DNA of 64,000 nt from Erpobdella octoculata (taxonomy: Eukaryota; Annelida; Clitellata; Hirudinida; Erpobdellidae), in NCBI GenBank assembly GCA_963978895.1, contig OZ022242.1, positions 35,456,352 through 35,520,351 of the forward strand, in the 5' to 3' direction. The notes beneath the pieces are model-generated. The model saw nothing but the letters and a program-made list of their open reading frames with translations. It searched no databases and had not been told where the DNA came from. Positions 58,253 to 64,000 of the stretch are shown piece after piece. How positions within the stretch are numbered: position 1 is the first letter of the stretch; each line of letters opens with the position of its first letter. Made by a program: the position numbers and the translations under genes.

Positions 58253-61200
58253 CTGGCTGTTTAAATACAAATAATAAAAATTGTTGTTCCAAAAATGATT
58301 TTTTAAACTGTACTGTAATCTAAAGTGTTTCTATGTTATTCATTCAATTGAAACATCTAACACAAATTTGTCTTTGGCAAACAATTTAAAACATTGTTTT
58401 AAATAAAAAAAATTGAAATACAAAACAATAAATAAACCCATAACAAGCACTGTAAATCTATAATGTTCAAAAAATATTTTTATTTCATTTATTATTCAAA
58501 ATTTTTAAATTGATAATTAAAACTAATTTAAAAAATAAATTTTTTCTAATGCATTTCCATAGATAGGGAGACTATTTTTTAAATTTTAGTTCAATGTGGT
58601 GACGAAAAATTTATTAATATGCACATCAAGGAATCGCCCATGACCGGTGATGAAATTAATATAAGGGATTTGAATAATAAAGACCATCGGCTGTGATGCT
58701 CTATCACATCAGTCCGATTTTTTAGAAAAAACGAATACGAGAAAATTACTCTATAATTTAGGTTAGATTGTATAAAACCGATTTTTGAAATATTCACACG
58801 TTTTTAATTGCGCATAAATTAGAAACGTGGGTAAATCTTTGGGGTTGTGACCCAACAAAAATAGATATGGACAAACGTTTGATTGACAGACAGATATGTT
58901 TGATTGACAAACAGTTAGTATGTAAGATTGTCATTTTATTACTAACAATGGCTATTGCTAACCCGATATCTAATATATAATAATGGATGTTTGTATGTAC
59001 GTATATGTGAATCAAACGTAAACCGCTGAACAGATTGCATTAAAATTTAATACACTTAGGTAACACAATCAGCGAGTAATGTTTCTCAAGTTTGAAAAAA
59101 AATTGTTAATCCGTTGGTCTTTTATGGACAAAATGCGTTTTGGTCAGTGGTTGTAGATAAAAGTAAATTTTCTTTTTTTAAATAAAAAATAAAAACTGTT
59201 TAATTAATAATTTAATTAGAAATGTGTTTAACAGTTTGTATTATCAATAAATTTCTTAGTAGTTTATAAAAAGAAATGCGAAGCATTTCAGCTAATGCAC
59301 ACAAAACCAAATTACATTGAGGCATTTTCTAAGCTCAGAAAAAACTAGGTACCAGAATAACTCTGTTAGCGAATATGGAAGCATTTTAAAGTGCATCATT
59401 TGAACGACTGATTTGCACCAGTGTTACAACTATTTTTCGCAAAGGGTTAAAGAATGACATTGCTTTGCCACCAAACCTAGATTGTTTGAAACTGCTCTCG
59501 ATGCATGCAAATAAACAGACTACAATTATACGACTTGGCGTTTTGAATTTAATGCATATACCATGTTCTGGAAAATTTGGATAGACCCTCAACAATGAAA
59601 TCCTTCTAATAAATAGAATCTCTGACATATGCACTTAATAATTTGCATAACCATTCTCAGTGTGGCTGCCGCAGAAGCAAATTTGATTTTCGTCGAGCGG
59701 CAACGTCAGCTGCACAATCTTATGCTCATGCACTGAAAATATATATATATGCTAAAATCAGTAAAATCATTTAGTCCCTTGTTTCCAGACACCTGAAAAG
59801 TGTCAGCCCATACCTGTAAACAATTTTTTCAGCTTTTAAATTACATTTTGAAAGGGTTTAAATTTTTCAGCTAGCTATGTATGCGTGTTTTTTAACAGTC
59901 TGTTGGCTGTTAAAAAAAATTGTTGCTTTATTTTTTATTCTTGTTCAATTGTCAAATTTACTAAAAAAACGTTTTAGTTGAAGGGCTAAATTTTGTTAGT
60001 TTGTCTTCTTAAATTATTTAATTTTAAATGCTTATGCGCAATAAATTAAAACATAAAGTGGTTTTTTTACTACTTAGAACTTATAAGTTTAATACATTTT
60101 TCTAGTGTTGACGTTTTTTTTAATAGAGACAGAGAAACATGAAAGCGTGTTAAGAAAAACGGGGTAATAAAGCTAAATTAAATTTGTCGACTCAAAAATC
60201 TTAATATGAAATGACCGTTTTGTAATACTAGAACTTGCTTTTTGAACCAGGTCTTTCCTTCTACATTTGAAAATAAATAAATAAAAGATGTGAGATGGGG
60301 AAAAAGAGACTAAGAATGAACAAATCGTACCAGGAACATTTATTTTGTCCATGCTGGTAAGGAAAAAATTAGATCAGCAATATGGAATATGTGAAAGAGA
60401 TGGTGGAGAAATTAAGACATGCAGTTAAGGCGAACACGAACTATTTAATCTAGAATAAAAAAATCTTTTGACCTGACTAAAACTTACTTAAATTGCACGT
60501 TACTCCTTATTTTCTATATAGCAAAAACTTTTAAATTTAAAATACAACAATTAAATTTTTTGTGAAACTTTACAAAAAATTGGTTTGTTAGTTGATTTCA
60601 CCGTTATAATAAAATGTGTTCTTACTTGATTTAAATCCATGACAAAACATTGTTGATATGTAGACTACAGTCGCTATGCGTATTAAGTAATTTACAAACA
60701 TTTCGAAATTGTTATTGAAAATAAAATGCTCTGCAAGCCAAATAAAAGTCTCAAAAATATATCAGTAATTGTTTTACTTCCTTAATATTTTATTTTATCA
60801 AAATCTCTCGAAACACTTAAGTTTGACTGTTGGACCTGATAACACGTTTGAACAGAAATTGCATTTAAGTTTTGTTTGATTATACCGTTTAAATAATTAT
60901 AACTTTTTTAATATACTATTTACCAAAAAAGAATTCCATAGCACTTTTTTTACAAAACTATTATCAAGTAACAAGCAATGCTTATAATTACATATAACTG
61001 AGTGAAGTACTCGATGTTTGAATGATTAAGTAGCGATCTCAGTAGGCGGCAATTTTATTAGCTTTGACAAATAGATGCTTTATTATTGGCGTTGCTATGA
61101 CATTAAATCAATTTATTGAATATTCATAAGTTAGCTTAGTCTAAACTGAAGATCCAGGACATATCATAAAATGGAATTATTACCATCAAATATAAAATCT

Positions 61201-62639
61201 GATGACATTATGTGCGATATAAAAAATATTATTTCATCATCGGATGACCATTGAGTATATATTCATTTTTGAAATAAACTGAAATAGCATTTCATTAACT
61301 TTTTAAAACTACAAACTCAATTAACAATTTCCATGCAAGAAAATTTTCAAATAAACTATTACAATTACAACAATTAAAAAGTCGATACATTCTGTTAGTC
61401 AGAGTATTACAAAAAAACATACATGTCTTTTTGTAAACCTATGATAGTACTTCCTAAACTCAAATATTTTCTTGAAGTCATTTAAATGTATTGAGTTTTC
61501 TTGTCATTATTTGGTGTTTAAATTTTTTTATGATGCATTACTTCTACTTAATTGTAATTAAAAACCATACAAACCATAAATGTTATAAATAACTAAAAAT
61601 AACTATGAAAAATACACCTTATTTATTATAAAGCAGCAAGTTTGATCCAAAAAATCCCAAACTACTTGATTAAAACCATAATATTTTTGATAATTTTTTA
61701 AACAGGTTATCTATAGGTATATTAAATGACTGTATGTCTGCATGTATGTATGTATGTCCTTTATGCATTACTACACCATTCATCCAATCGTAATAACAAT
61801 TTTACACAACATTGAAAATTAATAGAGGAAGGTTTTTGCAAAAAAATTAGATTCTTCACGATGTTAGCGGAGCGGGAGAAAGAGCGGAAACGGGAACAGG
61901 AAACCGAGCAAGAACGGGGACTGGAAAAGGAGACTGAGCGGGAACAGGAATGGGAAAGCAAGCAAAAACTTCTTAGTTTGTTTTGAAATAATAAAATATA
62001 CTGTCACTAACATTGCGAATTGCAGAGCACTTTAACTGATGTTATCATTGATAAGTCATTGTTAATCATTATTGCTTTCCTGCAATAACCCACGCAAAGT
62101 TATCTATTAATTTAATTTTTTTGTTGAAGTTACACTAATTTTAACTAATATGATGATGTAAAGTTGATGCACTATTTCAAAATACGTAAATTCCTATGTT
62201 TATGCGTTGTGTTATAAATATTTGCTGTTAGTTGGAAATTGCAATCTTCATTTATTAATATTTTGACGGGCTATCAATAGTAACTATATAATTGCAAATA
62301 CCAGCTAATCAGATAGTAACTTCACGTTCCTAAGTCGATTAAGAGCATTTTGAAACTTTTAAAAACCTAATCATTCAAAAACCATTTGAAGCTTGGAAAT
62401 ATTTAATTAGCCTATAACTAATGGAGATCTGTTATATGCAAATTAAACGCCATTTTAACTACGAGCATGTTTCTATTTATTAACTCATTCATTGAAGATG
62501 TTCATCGCAAACAGGACCTGAATAGGATATAATAATTAGAGTAATTCTCAATCAAGTCTTAACAGCTACGCAAGTTATTTTGAGGTTGCAGTTAAGTCGA
62601 TTTGTGTTATAACATTTTTTTAGGCAAGTTTTGTTGTAA
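58253..62639. other. Region between divergent genes E and F
   Basis: Genes E (minus) and F (plus) face away from each other here, so both promoters should lie within it. It aligns with 37958-46344 of the left unit, minus that unit's insertions. A minus-strand frame at 58591-58797 has a counterpart at 38297-38491, but the match is duplicated DNA rather than evidence for a protein. The Glu/Arg-rich frame recurs at about 61863-61985. Confidence 0.5.
61192..61581. mobile_element. 390-bp insertion relative to the left unit
   Basis: The left unit reads CATCAAATGTTATAAATAAC without interruption (about 45285-45300). Here about 390 bp separate CATCAAAT from GTTATAAATAAC, with AAAT at both ends. This could be a small element with a 4-bp target duplication, or a deletion in the left unit. 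No terminal inverted repeat is obvious. Confidence 0.5.
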
Positions 62640-64000
62640 ATGTTAAAATTAAATGTTAACCTGATTGTTGTTTCTGCATTTCTTCTTTCTACAAGTTGGT
62701 TAAATTTAGTTGATTGCATAAATTTGTATAATCAAAAAAATGTCAAAGTGGTTTAAAATTATTTTATTTTTTAAATAGAAGAAGTTTTATTTTTTTATTT
62801 TCGAATATCTTTGTTTTACAAAGATTCATTTGCTCTTCGACGAAATCTTGCTTTGAACAAGAACGCCTACCAGAGTTCAACATACGTGCACTACAAACCA
62901 TTATCAGCCAGTCTTGCTGTTGATGGTAACGATGAGATAAATGTGTGGAACGGACACTGTGCTCATGGGAATGATCCACCAGGTGGCCCGAACTGGCTGG
63001 TTGTTGATCTGGGCAGGATGAATCGAATTGGACAAGTCGATGTCACTGCTAGCTATAATTACCGTACGTTCATCACTTAAATTATAATCAAATGATAATC
63101 ACATTAAAAAAACAACGATTTCACATTTCAGCGAGTAGGTTGAATTATTTCATCGTTGGTCTTACTAATAATTTCAACAATGTATCAAATCCACCAATAA
63201 GAAACAAATACGACATCTGTGGACAGTACGACAGAGACGCTAGTAAGGGATCTAGGATATCAATTCAATGCATAAGTAACATGCGTCCGTATCGATACGT
63301 CATAATACAACAACCACCTACCAGTCGTTTTGGACAATTAACTATATGCGAAGTTGAAATTTACGAAGTAGCAGCTGTCACCGGTATTTAATATTTTTTT
63401 AATCTAATAAGAATTCTGTTTAGCACATACAAAACATGAAAAGCTTGTTTGCTGTTCAGCTTATGACAATCCACTTGTCGGATGTTTTGAGAAATTTGAA
63501 GATGAAATCAAAAACTTAACGGTTAATCAAGACTATTGTAAAACCTGGTGCCACAGAAACATGAAAACATACTTCTATTCGGTTTGTATTTACTACTGTT
63601 GTTTGATAACATCGATTCAACTTGACACTAAACGGTTCAGAGTCAAATATGAAACAGTGGTCTTCTCTCTGAACAAATTATTTATACTTTAATTTTCATT
63701 ACCATTAGAGTTATACTAAACTTTCACTTTCACGCCCACAAAAAAAAACAAAAAATTCACTTGCTTGCGAGTATTTTTTATTTATTTAATTAAAAACTTC
63801 AAAACCTAGAATGACGAGAAGTGCTCTTGTGGGAACACGCCGGTAAATTCTCAGGCATGTAAGAAAGGACTCACGAGCATAAGAGCAGGTTAATGTTTAT
63901 ATTATTTAAATAATAACATAAAAATATTAATGATGATACATAAAAAAATAAAAGCGATGATACTTTCAAAGTATGTCCGCAAGGATTTTATGGTAGTTAT
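62640..64000 (+). CDS. Gene F: FTP-WSC-EGF receptor, 5' part (runs off the right edge)
   Basis: Plus-strand exons: signal peptide 62640-62694 (MLKLNVNLIVVSAFLLST); FTP 62824-63063 and 63132-63383; WSC 63424-63581 and 63810-63888; EGF from 63972, cut at the window end (VCPQGFYGSY). All junctions keep frame: phase 1 outside and phase 0 within WSC, as in the minus-strand genes. FTP hallmarks are CAHGNDPPGGPNWLVVDL and RYVIIQQPPTSRFGQLTICE. The WSC has VGCFEKF, paired Cys and CSCGNTP. Unlike genes B-E there is no EGF exon between FTP and WSC, and the second FTP exon is clearly divergent. Whether a phosphatase follows is unknown. A truncated copy lies at 46345-46614. Confidence 0.87.

Larger units (their letters stand above)
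46615..62910. repeat. Right unit of the tandem segmental duplication
   Basis: This 16.3-kb unit carries gene E and the beginning of intact gene F. Its first kilobase (46615-47620) is nearly identical to 25114-26110. Relative to the left unit it lacks the Helitron, the SINE, the LTR region and the TA array. It has its own insertions, a hAT fragment at about 53330-53780 and about 390 bp at 61192-61581. Confidence 0.85.

Noticed and set aside
58380..58450. Candidate signal-peptide exon for gene E (MGLFIVLYFNFFYLKQ)
   Set aside because: It is hydrophobic and could splice in phase, but the donor is weak and the paralogous gene D sequence lacks the ATG.

Overview
The window is animal nuclear DNA: AT-rich, with many short exons, GT-AG introns, signal peptides, extracellular EGF, WSC and lectin modules, SINE-like elements, a solo LTR and a Helitron. 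Module usage (FTP/F-type lectin-like domains with EGF repeats on receptor tyrosine phosphatases) suggests an invertebrate, perhaps a lophotrochozoan such as a bivalve mollusc. That placement is inference; the species cannot be named from this sequence.

Layout. Five related type I receptor genes lie head to tail on the minus strand, and one related gene starts on the plus strand at the right edge. Gene A (1-3769) is partial and runs off the left edge. Gene B (7497-12526) is complete: 13 exons give an in-frame 525-residue protein with FTP-EGF-WSC-EGF x4-transmembrane segment and a very short tail without phosphatase domains. Gene C (14014-24418) is a full receptor tyrosine phosphatase: signal peptide, FTP, EGF, WSC, EGF series, transmembrane segment, intact phosphatase domain D1 and a degenerate D2. 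Genes D (26371-37205) and E (47867-58252) have the same plan, but their signal-peptide exons were not found. Gene F (62640-64000, plus strand) begins signal peptide-FTP-WSC-EGF and leaves the window.

Genes D and E are products of one tandem duplication. The left unit is 25114-46614 and the right unit 46615 to about 62910. The junction cuts the first FTP exon of a gene F copy, leaving a pseudogene fragment (46345-46614). Comparing the units gives filled and empty sites for several insertions: a Helitron (38670-39492), a SINE (35691-35908), a region holding a solo LTR (33460-33769) with transposase debris, and a hAT fragment in gene E. A (TA)n-rich array (42205-44290) is expanded only in the left unit.

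Functional reading (inference): a clustered, expanding family of cell-surface receptors with a lectin-like tip and EGF/WSC stalk. Some signal through a cytoplasmic tyrosine phosphatase and at least one (B) has no enzyme. The second FTP exon is nearly identical in DNA across five genes although neighbouring exons and introns have diverged, which suggests gene conversion. The cluster resembles paired activating/inhibitory or self/non-self recognition families, but no ligand or function can be read from the sequence.
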